Below, piece by piece: positions 1 to 11,889 of a stretch of DNA of 64,000 bases. Under the pieces are notes generated by a model that had not been told where the DNA came from, did not search any database, and saw only the letters and a program-made list of their open reading frames with translations. Source of the DNA: Anagrus nilaparvatae (taxonomy: Eukaryota; Arthropoda; Insecta; Hymenoptera; Mymaridae); the NCBI GenBank assembly GCA_022575985.1, contig JAKSXM010000007.1, positions 52,606,501-52,670,500 on the forward strand, read 5' to 3'. Both the position numbers and the translations under genes were made by a program. How positions within the stretch are numbered: position 1 is the stretch's first letter; each line of letters opens with the position of its first letter.

Positions 1-1724
1 ATATTCAATGTGGGAAATGTGATTTGAAAAAATTAATTTTTTTTTCTAGTGAAATACCATTAAAAAAAATTATTTTCACGTTTTGGTAGTAAGTTCTCTT
101 GTACTTCATTGTTATATCAAATTAAGGATTCAAATGAACTTTGGGCAAAATTTTTAATTTTATAGCTGATTACTTTCAAAGAAAATTCAAGCAAAGCAGC
201 CTGAGCATTTAATTAAAATACTTCAAATTATTTAAATTTCGAGAAACTAATAAAATAGATCAATTAATTTAAAATTTTTTTAATCTCAGTGATGAAAAAG
301 CCCAAAAATTAAACAAAATCCAAGAGTCTAATATACCAAACCACTCGTACATAAAAATTCTTTACTCTGAATTAAAAATACATATAATTTAACTTTCGAG
401 TTTTCTAGTGTTTGTTAAATTTTCTATATAATAACAACAATATATTTTGTCTCGACAAAAAGTAAAACATTATAACTGCATTTATTTATATCCGTGTGAA
501 ATTTGCGCTTAGATTATTTTTCCATTAAATAATAAATTTCCACAAAAAGTCTATATAATATAGACTTATGTAATATACATTAAACTTGACCTTGCTGTAA
601 TGAAATTATCTAAGAAAGATATTTTAATTATAATGTTAGAAAATTTTATTATACCAATAAATCTTCACTGTAAAAGGATTTATTGACTTGTATATATCAA
701 TTTTTTTTTTTTTACTTGGAGATTATATAACTTTATAATATTTATGTATATGGAGATTTCTTGTGAAAGTGACCATCGTTTTAAGTCAATGATCGAATTT
801 AGGGACTTTAATAATTTCATGATTCAACTAAATCACCCATTCCTGAGAAATTTTCTGGATCCACCGTACTGGCTTATTTTGCTCACCCAGGATTCATATT
901 TACCCAGTATTCGTTTTTATTTGATATTTTAAATCGATTCAAATTTCAGTTAATTCGGTTGATAAAATTCAATTATTTAGGTATTGGGTGTTATGTTGCC
1001 CGTAACATCGTGTAGCCGATCCAAAAAATCAGTTTTTTTTTATTTTTTCAAATTTTTAGCCGGAAAAGTTATTTTTCCAAAAATTTTGAGTTACCGAAAC
1101 TTGACCTAACTCAATCCTATCTAAAAAAAGCATATCACACACCTCTAATTTGTATATCTACTAATAGAATATCTAGTCATATTACTATAATTTTTATTGT
1201 GACTTCGAAAGCTTAAAAAACTTTTCTTTTCTCTTTTCAAAAGAAAATTTCATACCCACAAAATATAATTGGCTAAATTCCTAGTTACATATTTTATTGT
1301 TACAAAAATAAATATCACACCATAAAATTTTAAGTATACATGATTTAAGTACATTAAAATCGTGACAAGTAAATTTTTCAAAACCTTATAAAATTCAAAG
1401 AATTTCAATATCGCATTATTATATAAATTTTAACTCATTTATAACATAAATTTATTGCATATAATTAAAATTTTCTTAATAGGTCAACGAAAAGAACAAT
1501 TAATATACCGTTTTTTTTTCTTTTTTGTTTCTTAAAAAAAAATTCCTAAACAAAAAATATTACTTTCTTTATAAAAACTTTATTTTTTTAGTATGTAAAA
1601 TAATTAATTTCCATCTATAAATCAAAAAAATGAAAATAAATATTTTTAATCCATAAGCTCAAGTTAATTTTTTTTTTCTATTTATTTTTCTAAAAATATA
1701 TTACAACAATTGTTAAACAAATTT
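1..1724. other. AT-rich noncoding DNA
   Basis: Long A and T runs with stops in all frames. A 62-codon open stretch at 744-932 has no recognisable motif and composition no different from its surroundings, so it is not called as a gene. I see no RNA gene or repeat pair here. Confidence 0.6.
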
Positions 1725-1731
1725 GTTCTAG

Positions 1732-2113
1732 CGGATTGAAGAAAACTGCCGTTTTCAGCGGCACTAGCGAAGCGCGACCAGCGTGCGAAAGAAGAATCGT
1801 ATTTCGTTATTTAAGAGAATAAGAAAACGATCTATCCCATAGCATTATATATAAAAGCGATATAAAGTGAAGCTAAAAGGACATGCAATCAGTAAAAATA
1901 AAAAAAAAAATAAAAAAACTAAGTATAAATATCGACAAAAGCAAAGAGAAGAGAAAGGATAACATACCCGGGGATGTAGTTAATCAATTGGCAAATTGTA
2001 ACCCGTTATTTCTGTGACCCCGTCGAATCGATTTCACAGAGCCATTGGGCTTTAACTTAACTCTTAACAAACCAACCACTTCTCATGATTTTTATATATG
2101 TAAATGTAATAAA
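1732..2113 (+). other. Candidate terminal exon with 3'UTR (GC-elevated island)
   Basis: A pyrimidine-rich tract ending TTGTTCTAG (to 1731) is followed abruptly by much less AT-rich sequence. In the frame starting at 1733 there are 29 sense codons, running from Gly-Leu-Lys-Lys through a Ser-Glu-Ala-Arg-Pro-Ala-Cys segment, then TAA at 1820-1822. The next 290 bases are also GC-elevated and end in an AATAAA at 2108-2113, directly before a T run. Acceptor, short open frame, stop and poly(A) signal together fit a last exon, but no protein family is recognised and no upstream partner exon is identifiable. It could equally be a promoter island or 5'UTR on the other strand: a GTATGT that could act as a donor lies on the minus strand near 1970. 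Confidence 0.22.
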
Positions 2114-2119
2114 CTTTAT

Positions 2120-4570
2120 TTTTTTTTTTTTTATAGTTAAACCAATTTTTAATTATTTAATTCAATACTTTATTTTTATTTTTATTTTGCTTTTTTTCGT
2201 TAGACAACCGCAATAAGCAAAGTGATCACCTCGTACTTTATATTGTTTTTTAATGCGGTTTACCACGAATTTTTATATCTTACTGATTGAATAAATGACG
2301 ATTCAATCTCAAGATTTAAACGTGTTGTTTTTATATTATCTTATTTGTATCCTGTGCTTGCATTGAAATCACCGACAACATGAATTGAGTTATTAAAAAT
2401 AGAGTGAACATTTTATACATTAAATCACTCGAAATTATTCAGAACCAAAAATCATTTTAATAATTGTAGACAAAATTTGAAAATGTAAAGCCGAAAATTG
2501 CATGAAAACTACTTGCATTAGATTGCAGAACAGTTTTTTAAAATTCCAATTCAGGCTCAGAAATTTAATCCTAAGTCATGCAATGATAATTTAATTTTTA
2601 ATCCAGTAAAAAAAAAAATTTTTAATTTTGTTAGATAAATTAAATATTAGATAAATAAATTAAATTTTTTTGCACTCAAAGTAACAATTATTATAATAAA
2701 AATTTTAATAATAATTATATTAACAAAAAACCCACTTAAAATAACAAAATGCACTTAGATAACTCTATAACATAATTCACATGCATAGAAGATAATATAG
2801 AACAATGTGAACTATAAAAATTTTTTAATTAAAAAATTTTAATGTTTCTTCTCATAATTTATATTGTAAATAAAATTATAGAATTAAGATGATAATGCAT
2901 ATTAATTTAATAATATGTAGGGGAAGGCGTGGCATCTTGGTACACTTTTTTGATTTATTTTGTTGTTTTGAAGAAAAATTATTTATTTAGGGTATGCGAA
3001 AAAGTATTTTAATTTCTTGGTAATTTGGTGTAGGAGGATTCGGTTATTAATGTCAATTTTTATGGGAGTTGAAGTATAAGAATTTGGGGTGTAATTGTAG
3101 GTCAATCTGTAAGAAATAAAGTAAATTTAAGCTATATAATCGTAGCATAAAATGTGGTTTGTGCCGAAAAATAGCTTAAAAAAATAGCCCAAGTTATCGA
3201 AATAAAATAACCTCAAAAAATCATTTTTGCACTGAAAATCACCAAGAACTCGAAATACAGATAGTAAGAAAAAGCACTTATTACAAAACTTCATAAATGC
3301 ACCAAAAAGCCCCAAATTCCCCCAAAAATACCTAAAAATATAGATATCTAGACTACATACTTCATCTAATAATTAATAATAAATTTAATTAAAATAAATT
3401 CGACAAGTCATTAAAAATAATGAATCTTTATCCAGGTAAATAAATGACTAAAAAATTTACTTCTACACATACACAACATTGATCAAAAAATTGAACATGC
3501 ATATTAAAATGTAAAAAAAAATACTGTATTTTTCACACGCATAAATATACATGCAGTTTATAATTGTAAAAAAAGAATTCAAAGTCTTATATAAGACATA
3601 CATACATAAGAATGAAGAAAGGAAAAAATAAAGAAAATAAAAGAAAAGGTCCAGTAGTTATGTTCTTGTCGCAATTAGTCATCAGATGTGCAACGTACCA
3701 AGTTTATAATACCACTATATAAAGAGTAATGTCGTGACTATATTTTTAAAAAAAAGGTTCTTGATGCTTCGGGCTTCTTGACTTTTCTTTATAATTGTCT
3801 TATCTGTTATTATTATGATTTAGAAAAAATCTTGTTTTATAATTAATGATAAAAAAAATTAACGTCAAAAATCGATAAATTTTAATAACATCCGATATTT
3901 TCTCTAATGTGAAAATAATAGCAAAAATTTATTTTTTGCATCAATTATTTAAAAAAATATTTTCTTCCTTATGTTTTTATATACTAAATGCTTACACTTT
4001 CAACTGAATTATTTTTTTTTTATGTATACAGAGCGTTGATGTTCATGCTATTTATTTTAATATGGAATATATTAAATGCATTCTTCATAAAATAACTTTT
4101 GAATAGGTAAGATGTTATTTACATTGTGAATATAAAATTTAAATGCAGATATTTTAAATTTTTTACTCGAGATAAAATGTAATAAAATTTTTTTATCTTT
4201 GTTTGTTTCTTTTCTTTATTTAATATTAATCACAAAAAATATCAGTAGTTTATGTACCAATGAAGTAATATTATATGGGCTAATCTACATTCAGTGTGCA
4301 ATAGATGGATGATATTTTTTTTGAGGAATTTAAATTTTAAGTTTGAAAAATTGCTGTCAGATTGATATACACTTGGAATTTGCTTGAATTGCTTGAAATT
4401 TCGAATCATAGCAAAATTAATGTAAAATTTCTGCCCAAACTTTGCTTAAACGTTCAAGTTGTTTTCAGGTGAAACAGTTAGGTAGCTTTGATATTCATAA
4501 ATTAGATTTTAGTTAAAACTAGTTTTTACCCTTTTAGTATCACATGCAAGATAATATTAGTGTTTCGAGA
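2120..4570. other. AT-rich noncoding DNA
   Basis: No coding frame, RNA gene or repeat boundary could be supported. An isolated AT-rich minus-strand open stretch at 3127-3315 has no coding character. Confidence 0.55.
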
Positions 4571-4577
4571 TTCCAAT

Positions 4578-4837
4578 CGAGCTGCCAACTCTGGGACATC
4601 TTTTTGTTTTGGCACCTTGTTTTATAAATATTAATTTATTTAGCTCTTAAAGCTGTTAATTTTTTTACATTAAATTGGTAATAATTAGACTATCGTGTCA
4701 GTTTTTATGAAATTTAAAGCAGAGTAGTTTTTGAGTTTGCAAAAAATATATAATTTTTTTAGTCCATTTTTATAAATCTATGAATTCTGTTTTCAGAATT
4801 TTGAGTTTTTTGATAATTATGAAAGTTGGCATCCCTG
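4578..4837. mobile_element. hAT-like MITE remnant
   Basis: The right end, read inward on the minus strand, begins CAGGGATGCCAACT, which resembles hAT terminal repeats (CAGNGNTG start). About 250 bp to the left the plus strand carries the inverted counterpart GCTGCCAACTCTGGGA. Matching is limited to the TGCCAACT core and neighbouring bases, and no 8-bp target duplication could be found, so this is an old copy. No coding capacity. Confidence 0.45.
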
Positions 4838-4844
4838 GAGTAAA

Positions 4845-6470
4845 ATTATAATAGTATTTTGATAATCAGGGAACCAAAAAACTTTCATTTACCAGATTTT
4901 TTCTTGAATTATTAGTTGGCTTTTATTTTTCGTTACTGGCCTCCCTGTCGATAACTATGGCATTGGCATTTAGCATCACTGAAAATAGAAATTTGACTCC
5001 ATTTTTATACCCAGTGACTCAAAAAAACCGACATGATTATATCATATTTTATCAAAATCTCAGTTGGTTTCAATTCACCCCTCAAAGTGTTCAGATCTTA
5101 ACAATAAAAATTCTTCAAAAACACAATATGCATTTTTCAAAAAATTAAGAAAATGACTAAAACTTCAAAAGAATAGTAAAAATCATTAATATTAGGTGTT
5201 AAAAACCCATTAAAATACAGTTATTTACTAAAAAATGCAGTAAAAAAAATTTTGTTAAAATCTCTTAGAGCACTGGAGGTAAATTAACCCATATAAAAAA
5301 AAATACCTCAAGATCATTTACCTCAAGAATTTAAAAGCGTAATATAATGTAAATTACGTAACCTAATTTTTGATAAATATAGCTCATAAAAATACATAAT
5401 ATATATTTTTTCATCTTAAAAAAAACTCGTATAATCTTCGTTATATAGATCATATTCCAAGAAAAATCATTGAAAAAAAAAAATAATTTCATTATAAATA
5501 TACGTGTACATAAGTAGTTTAAGATTTAGTACTTTAAAATACATAGTAATAATAATCTTTTTTCTTACGGCTAAAAGTCATAAAATTTCTACTAATGTAA
5601 TTTTTTTTTTTTTTTTTAAAGCTTTAAGCGAACAAATATTATATATTATTAAAGTACCATATACAATTTAATATATCTAGAGCAGCCTGATGCTTTAGAA
5701 GTAGAAAAAGAATTTTTATTTTGAATTTTTCTAATTGTAAATCCAGAAGGACTATAAATTTATTTTCTCATAATCAATATTCAAGCATGATGATAATTTA
5801 AAATATCAATCTTTATAATATTATGTAACGGTAATAAAAAAGATTAAAATGAAAATCGGATTTTAATCTATATATATTATAAAAAGATTATGTCTTTTAT
5901 ACCTAATCATCTTATAATCAGATATATTTCTTTTTTAACAGTTTTTTATTCACTTTACAATAAATTTTATTTGTTCGGAATTGATTTTTCACTTAGATTT
6001 AGATATTTTTAGTTTGTATTTAAGTGTCAAACTTTGTATACTTATTAAATTTAAATGTCAACCTACTTAACTTTTTTTATTGTCAAGATATCAGGGAAAA
6101 TTTTATTTAAATGACTTATATAGATTTATGTTTATCTTGCTTAATAATCAAGAAAAATGAGTTATTCTTAAATTAAGCTATTAACTAACTACGAATTAAT
6201 ACTTTTGATAATCATTTTTAGAAAAAACTTTATAACTCTTTAAGTAGCAAATATTTAAAATAAGTCACTCAAAACTGCTTTATAACAACTTGAATCCTTT
6301 TAACTAAACATCTTTTATTTATACAAATTCTATTTTACAAAATTTACTTTAAAAAAATTCTATTTTACAATTGCATTTTATATATGAATAAGATATATGC
6401 GTAAATTTGTGTAAAGCTATACTTTCAACTCCTGATTAAATTTTATTTACTTTTTTAAAAACCAGATGGC
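4845..6470. other. AT-rich noncoding DNA
   Basis: The 63-codon open stretch at 4957-5148 lacks recognisable motifs. Nothing else is supportable. Confidence 0.5.
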
Positions 6471-6477
6471 GTATAAA

Positions 6478-6514
6478 TTTCTCGCAAGAGAAATGTTTTT
6501 TAAAGTATATATAA
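6478..6514 (+). promoter_or_regulatory. Palindrome-14bp-TATA composite motif, copy 1
   Basis: TTTCTCGCAAGAGAAA (6478-6493) has perfect TTTCTC/GAGAAA arms. It is followed by 14 bp and TATATAA at 6508-6514. It is one of eight copies with the same 14-bp spacing. A start expected about 25-30 bp after the TATA would fall near 6536, and the first TTTT after that is at 6592, so any Pol III transcript would be about 60 nt. No known RNA is recognised downstream. Confidence 0.6.
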
Positions 6515-6599
6515 GACTTACATGTTTACAAGGTTCTGTTGCTTTAATATATATTATTGAATAATCTCTTCTCAAGTTCATATGCATTAAATTTTAAAA

Positions 6600-8640
6600 A
6601 TATTGAAAAAGAGTATCTAATCCAGCAAATTCTGATGCATAAGTAAACGATGTTTCCTGTTTCCGAGTTTAAAATTTAATTAAAATTTTTTGTTGGATAT
6701 TAATTTCCTAATATGTTTGCTCGTGATGTATACATTCAGTATAATAATTGATTATTTTACTTAACCATTTAACTGCCTGCTGATATTGAGCTGGGGCCGG
6801 ATGCTAAAGTGTATAAGCTATAGCTTAAACGTCTAACCTAATACTTAATTTTTATAAAACTATTAATCTCAATTAAAACTTAATCTTTGATATTTTTATA
6901 CGACAAATAAAAAACGCGTATATGACATACGCCAATGCAAATGGTATCTGTGTTGCATTATGTGTAAATATACTGTACAGCATCAATATGATCTAAATTT
7001 TTCTATATAGATAGTTGAAAACGTATGTTTAGGACCTTATTTAATTTGTATACATCTGCTATAGACCATACAACGACTTTAGCATAGTTTCATAGTGAAC
7101 TGCTTCCACCTTATGTATTGGTATTGCAGAAGTCTCCGAAATTGACTTATTGTCATAGTGTAGCTATAATTTATGTCCAATACTTATCCTAATTGAATTA
7201 TTTTACTAATTTAAATCCTTCTCTAAGTCTTATTTTTTAAGGAATATTTCCTGTTCTTCGTTGCAACCCAATAGTTATCATAAAGTTTTGTTTTTTATTA
7301 AAGATTTGTTTTTTTTTAATGTCGTATATATATTTCTTAATCCTTGGTCGACATAATATAAATATCATCAGCTCAATATAATAAATTAGACCTTATCCTA
7401 GAATCAGAGTACATTCGCTATTCAAACAATTTTGGCACAAAAATTTCAATCAAAGTTCCTCCAACAGCTCTAAAACTATATTATATTCTGTATCATATTC
7501 TAAGGCAGTTAAAAAAACGTCTTTGTATATTTTAGATTATTCAGTCGAATCTTCTTTATTTAAATGAGTATTTATGAAATATTTCATCCTCGGACTCGAT
7601 ACCAACAGCAATTAGCTTTAATTTTATTTTTAGCCTAGCATAGTATTTAAAATATAACAGTTGTATCTTGACCATTTATATAGCATATAACCTGACCTAT
7701 TTTTAATCAATAATAATTATTTAAAACTGTAAATATAATATTTCAAACAAAAAATATACACTGCAATAAATATTTATTGTATAATATAATGTCAACTTTT
7801 ATTGTATTTTAAAAATAACTTACTTTTTTTTTGATTTTAACTTAAATTACATAAAGTAATTTTTCAATCATTTTCTTCTCTTTATATTATAATAAAATAT
7901 CAATTTTATATTATTTAAAACCACAAAATATCATTTAAATCGTAAAAATAGAAATACATTGACCTACTAAAAATCTATAAAACTTTTTCTTACAGAAGCG
8001 TTTTATATTTAAGGACAAAAAAAAAGCTCTACAATTACTGAACAATAAAATTTAGATTTAACCGACTTTGTGAAAAAATGTTTTTTATGTGTTTAATATA
8101 GTGCGAAAAAATTTTTTAATTATTTAATTCTAAGAATAAATAATATAAAAATTTTTTTAAATTTCACACTTTTTGATTTTTATGTAATTTTATTTATATT
8201 ATTTTTCCAACAAATAGGCATCTGAATTTTCTTTAGAAAAGTAAATCATAAAAATTGTTTAATTTAAAAAAATTCTTTTGAATTCCAATTTCCGTTTTTT
8301 AAGTGCTTTTTATAAATTTTAATAACATTTTTTTCTGATTTTTTTTACTGAACCATGTAAATATTTTTCTGCATAGTATCGGTAGTGACATTGAGTTTAG
8401 AAATGTATTACTTAAGGTAAAATAGTAAATTAAATTTATTTTGCAAAAAAAATGAATAAAATCATTGCTATTTTAATAAAATCATTAGTATTTTGAACAT
8501 TTTTACTTCTGTTCTATAAAAATGTTTTAATTTTTGATAAAATTTAATTTAGTATTTATTTTTATTTTTGTTGAAAAAATGCATTTCAAAAATAATTTAT
8601 TTGATGTATGCATAAATTTGTTTTATTATGATTTTTTTTT
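6600..8640. other. AT-rich noncoding DNA
   Basis: I see no gene, RNA or repeat pair in this stretch. Confidence 0.5.
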
Positions 8641-8652
8641 GTTGTTAAAATT

Positions 8653-8689
8653 TTTCTCACAAGTGAAATGATTTCTTAAGATTATATAA
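8653..8689 (+). promoter_or_regulatory. Palindrome-14bp-TATA composite motif, copy 2
   Basis: TTTCTCACAAGTGAAA (8653-8668) differs from the consensus by a compensatory pair that keeps the inverted symmetry (TTTCTCAC/GTGAAA). Spacing to TATATAA (8683-8689) is again 14 bp. No TTTT occurs on the plus strand from the TATA to 8803, leaving room for a ~95-nt T-terminated transcript. A degraded coding region begins at 8757. Confidence 0.6.
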
Positions 8690-8756
8690 ACGCTTATAAT
8701 TGGGAATCAAAATTATAATACAAATAAAGTGCAAATAGCTTTCAATTAATTTAAAA

Positions 8757-9242
8757 ATGAAAATTAAAAGGACTGTTAAAGAAATACTGGCAATCCTCAA
8801 ACTTTTCCTTCATGATTTCAAATATCTACCTTCGAAATTTATCGAAATTAAAATAATCTAGTAATCAAATTCAATTAATATCCTCTTCAAGGTCTATTTG
8901 CTGTTGTAGTTGATCTTTCCTCAAATAAGGAAATAATTGATTCGTAAGATGATAGAATGACAGATTCATCTTTCAAAAATATTAAAAATAAAAATGATGT
9001 TGAACCGGAAATGCATTCTTAACCTCATCTAGAAATATTTCTAAAAATACCAAAAACCTTCAAATTTGGAAAAATAAACGTTCCCTAAGAGCTGGTTAAG
9101 CATTTACTATTACATCGTTTCTTTATAACAGGAGAATGATCCAACAACCAGTAATCTAGTTCCATTAAAAACAATAGAAACTCAATCCGACATCTTAGAA
9201 GTCACCGATGACATTAGAAATAAGCTAGAAATTTATTATTAA
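8757..9242 (+). pseudogene. Degraded coding region with exon-like 3' end, unknown family
   Basis: Three pieces look coding. First, an ATG at 8757 opens 34 codons to a TAG at 8859-8861. Second, from about 8889 to 9090 a frame containing Phe-Ala-Val-Val-Val-Asp-Leu-Ser and later Asp-Asp-Arg-Met-Thr-Asp-Ser-Ser is interrupted by several stops. Third, after a good acceptor (TTTATAACAG, to 9131) there are 36 sense codons ending in TAA at 9240-9242, acidic in character, beginning Glu-Asn-Asp-Pro-Thr-Thr. Amino-acid use here (D, E, S, T, P) differs from the F/I/K/N-rich random frames around it. No domain is recognised. It may be a decayed transposon or host gene, and lies 68 bp downstream of the composite TATA motif. 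Confidence 0.35.
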
Positions 9243-10320
9243 AGTAAGAAATCTCAGATCCTTACTTCATAAAATACTTAAGTAGTACCACCCAAGAAAA
9301 TACATGCACATCAAAAAAAGAAAAATTTCTTTTCCTACATCAAAAAATATTACTTTTTGCATAGAATGACACTCCTATGATATAAAAAAATTGTCTATAA
9401 ATATGCGTGTCTATCTACAAAAAAAAAATTATTAGCCACGATCTTTATGTATTGAAAGGAAGTATAATAGGGAAATAGGATATATTTATTAAAAAAAAAG
9501 TAAAAAACGATGCGCTATATATAAGGCGACAACATATATAAAAAAGACCGCCCGCATATGAGTTGATCACGAAATAATATTATATATATCTTTATCTATC
9601 TATTATTATTATTTCATTGTATTTTATTATAATATATATGAATTTAAATACATGTAACCTTTTTTAACCCTTTTGTCATTTTTTCGATAAATCTATTTTG
9701 ACATGTTTCAATATAAAAAAATGCACATTTTAATAATATCTTACTTTATATATATACTTTCTTGTTCGAGCAATAACACTTATATAATACGATATTATAA
9801 TCGTGATTTCAAGTTCATGTGTGTGTATGTGCTTATATAATATTATTTATATGTTATATATGTATATTATTATAATATTTTATATATGGTACACTTTATA
9901 TATGCAATTATGCAAGTTAATAAACTTGAATTACTACTTTATAAATAAAATACAAAAAATATTTTATACAGTATTTTTTTAAAGATTTTTTATTGGTTTG
10001 AAAAATTAACTGCTAAAATTAGAGTTTTTAAGTAGCTTTAATTCTTAGATTAGATAATATCATCAATTTATTTTTCTTGTATTTAATAGCAACCTTTTTA
10101 AGTCCTTTACCCAGGATTGACTATTTCTGATCCTCATAATGATCGGGTATCTCAGTTTGTGTGGTTCCTAAATTACTCCAGAGTCTAAGTCAAAATCACT
10201 CCAGATTTACTTTAGTAGTCTGAAGAAATCGAACAAAAATTTACGAAAGATGAGTCAGAATGAGATAACGAATGAGTCCATTGTATTAAAAGCATAACCA
10301 GTTTGTGTAAATACAGCCTA
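9243..10320. other. AT-rich noncoding DNA
   Basis: Mostly simple AT-rich sequence with runs of TATATA. 10,080-10,260 is slightly less AT-rich and includes AAGTCCTTTACCC and GTCTAAGTC, reminiscent of the minisatellite described at 10,327-10,606, but too diverged to call. Confidence 0.45.
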
Positions 10321-10326
10321 AATGCA

Positions 10327-10606
10327 TGGAACATGTTTACTACAGCTGAAAACTAGGAACAATGCATAAATTTTACGCAACATTACAATACAATTTTCTA
10401 TTTTTATAATTTGTAACTATCAGCTTTACTAGATGTTAAGACTAAATCCAAATTATTCCAATTCGCTAAACCCCTACTATTATTAGTACCTGAATTGAAA
10501 TTATCCTAAGTCTCTAAACCCGAATTATTCTAAGTCTCATTTGACCCCCCCCCCCCGATTTTCCGATTCCTAGGGTACCCTTCTCTATAAACATGTTCCA
10601 TGTTAA
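10327..10606. repeat. Diverged relative of the Helentron-internal minisatellite
   Basis: The phrase ACTAGATGTTAAGA followed by irregular repeats of TCTAAGTCTCTAAACCCGA matches 56,905-57,130 and 61,280-61,500. So do the run of 12 C at 10,545-10,556 after a TTTGACC, the ACATGTTC near 10,592 and the trailing GTTAAAA. The block is bracketed by an inverted pair, CATGGAACATGTTTA near 10,327 and TAAACATGTTCCATG near 10,588, suggesting a small foldback unit. No coding capacity. Confidence 0.6.
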
Positions 10607-11318
10607 AAATTCTGTCCACTAAACAAAAATTTCACTCATGGCAAGCAGATTTTTTTCGTCTTAAGCGGAATTCCTCTTGCCACCAGCTGTATTCTACTTT
10701 TCGCAAGAGTATTTTTTTATGTGCATTCAAAAACCTGCGTTATTAATATAAATCTGTAATTCACAACATTTAAAATTAACAACTCAAACATTACCCTTAA
10801 AAGGATTAAACATGACACTATCATAAAAGCCTTAGACAAAGACTTTAAAAGTGGCGTAACTGCCTTCTCGCCCTATATTTCCGCATCTATTGAATGATTC
10901 AGCACAGTCAAAGTATGATTCTCTAATAATAATAAACGCTTTGCTAATAATAGTAAATTCCTTGTTACATCTTACAAAATGATATGTAACTAAGAAGACC
11001 TACTTAAGTAAAAACTAAAAAAAAAAACAAAGACACCTTTCTAAAAACATTAATTAGTAAATTTCATTGATAAATAAATTTAAACAATTTTAATTTTACT
11101 ACTATTAATGCATATAAAAATCAAATTTATTATAATGCATTCTTATATAATTATTTAAAGGAAAGAAAATATAAGTAAACAAAATAAGGAATTCCCACTT
11201 CATTATAATAATTTTTATTGTACGTATAATTTTCTTTATATTTTTCAAAAAAAACAGTTAGAATACAAACTTGACGAAAAAGGTTCGTAGCATAGAATCA
11301 CGATTTTTTATTTTTTAG
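10607..11318. other. AT-rich noncoding DNA
   Basis: Nothing recognisable, apart from a short mixed-composition stretch to about 10,900. Confidence 0.45.
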
Positions 11319-11400
11319 GCTCAATAAACACCCTCGCGACAAGTATCCCCAGAAGGCTCGTAACACGGAAAACCGCAAATTAGCCCGGTTAAATTTATAT
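11319..11400 (+). other. GC-elevated island after an acceptor-like site
   Basis: A T-rich tract ending TTTTTTAG (to 11318) is followed by about 80 bases of much higher GC. In the frame from 11321 there are 20 codons (Ser-Ile-Asn-Thr-Leu-Ala-Thr-Ser-Ile-Pro) ending in TAG at 11381-11383. It could be a small terminal exon or a conserved noncoding block; there is no family match. Confidence 0.18.
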
Positions 11401-11728
11401 GTATGTGTAATTATCTTTTTAAACACATATTAACTAAATCTTTGAGTTGCTAGTGTGTATATAAACAGTAAAATTTAAAAAATCCCTGAAGGTATGAAAG
11501 AAAAAATTTTATAAGACAAAATAAAAAAGAACCACAAAGATACGTATGTATAAATTCTCTCATGATTTTCTCGCGGTTCTCTAGTATGTTGTATGTATTT
11601 GTATAAACGTGTATATGCAAAATAAGCTTTATTCGTTGGATGATGCTCTTCTTCATTCCTTAATATACATCAGTGGTTTTGTCCGTTATTCAATCGATCG
11701 TATGTCAGTTTTATATATATTTTACTTT

Positions 11729-11755
11729 TACTACTACTACTACTACTACTACTAT
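11729..11755. repeat. (CTA)n microsatellite
   Basis: About nine uninterrupted CTA/ACT units. It creates the Tyr- and Thr-run open frames at 11609-11885, which are therefore not genes. Confidence 0.95.
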
Positions 11756-11889
11756 TGGCCATCAGTTGCTCCATCAACTATATCATCGTTCATTCTATAC
11801 TATTTTATGCTTTGCTACCCGTTACCCATATCTAGCTCTTATTACAGTTTATGCATATATTTATTACTTTATCGCAAATAAATAGAAAT

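Noticed and set aside
961..1040. GCCCGTAACATCGTGTAG as another degraded primer-binding site
   Set aside because: Too few matches to the tRNA-Lys site; better explained as a small GTTATG/CGTAAC hairpin.
3898..3925. TTTCTCTAATGTGAAA as a further palindrome copy
   Set aside because: No TATATAA 14 bp downstream.
4578..4845. 8-bp target duplication around the hAT-like remnant
   Set aside because: Flanking octamers do not match on the two sides.
9515..9560. TATATATAAGG as a ninth composite promoter
   Set aside because: No palindrome at the required distance upstream.
11609..11885. Two overlapping frames with Tyr and Thr runs
   Set aside because: Produced by the CTA microsatellite.
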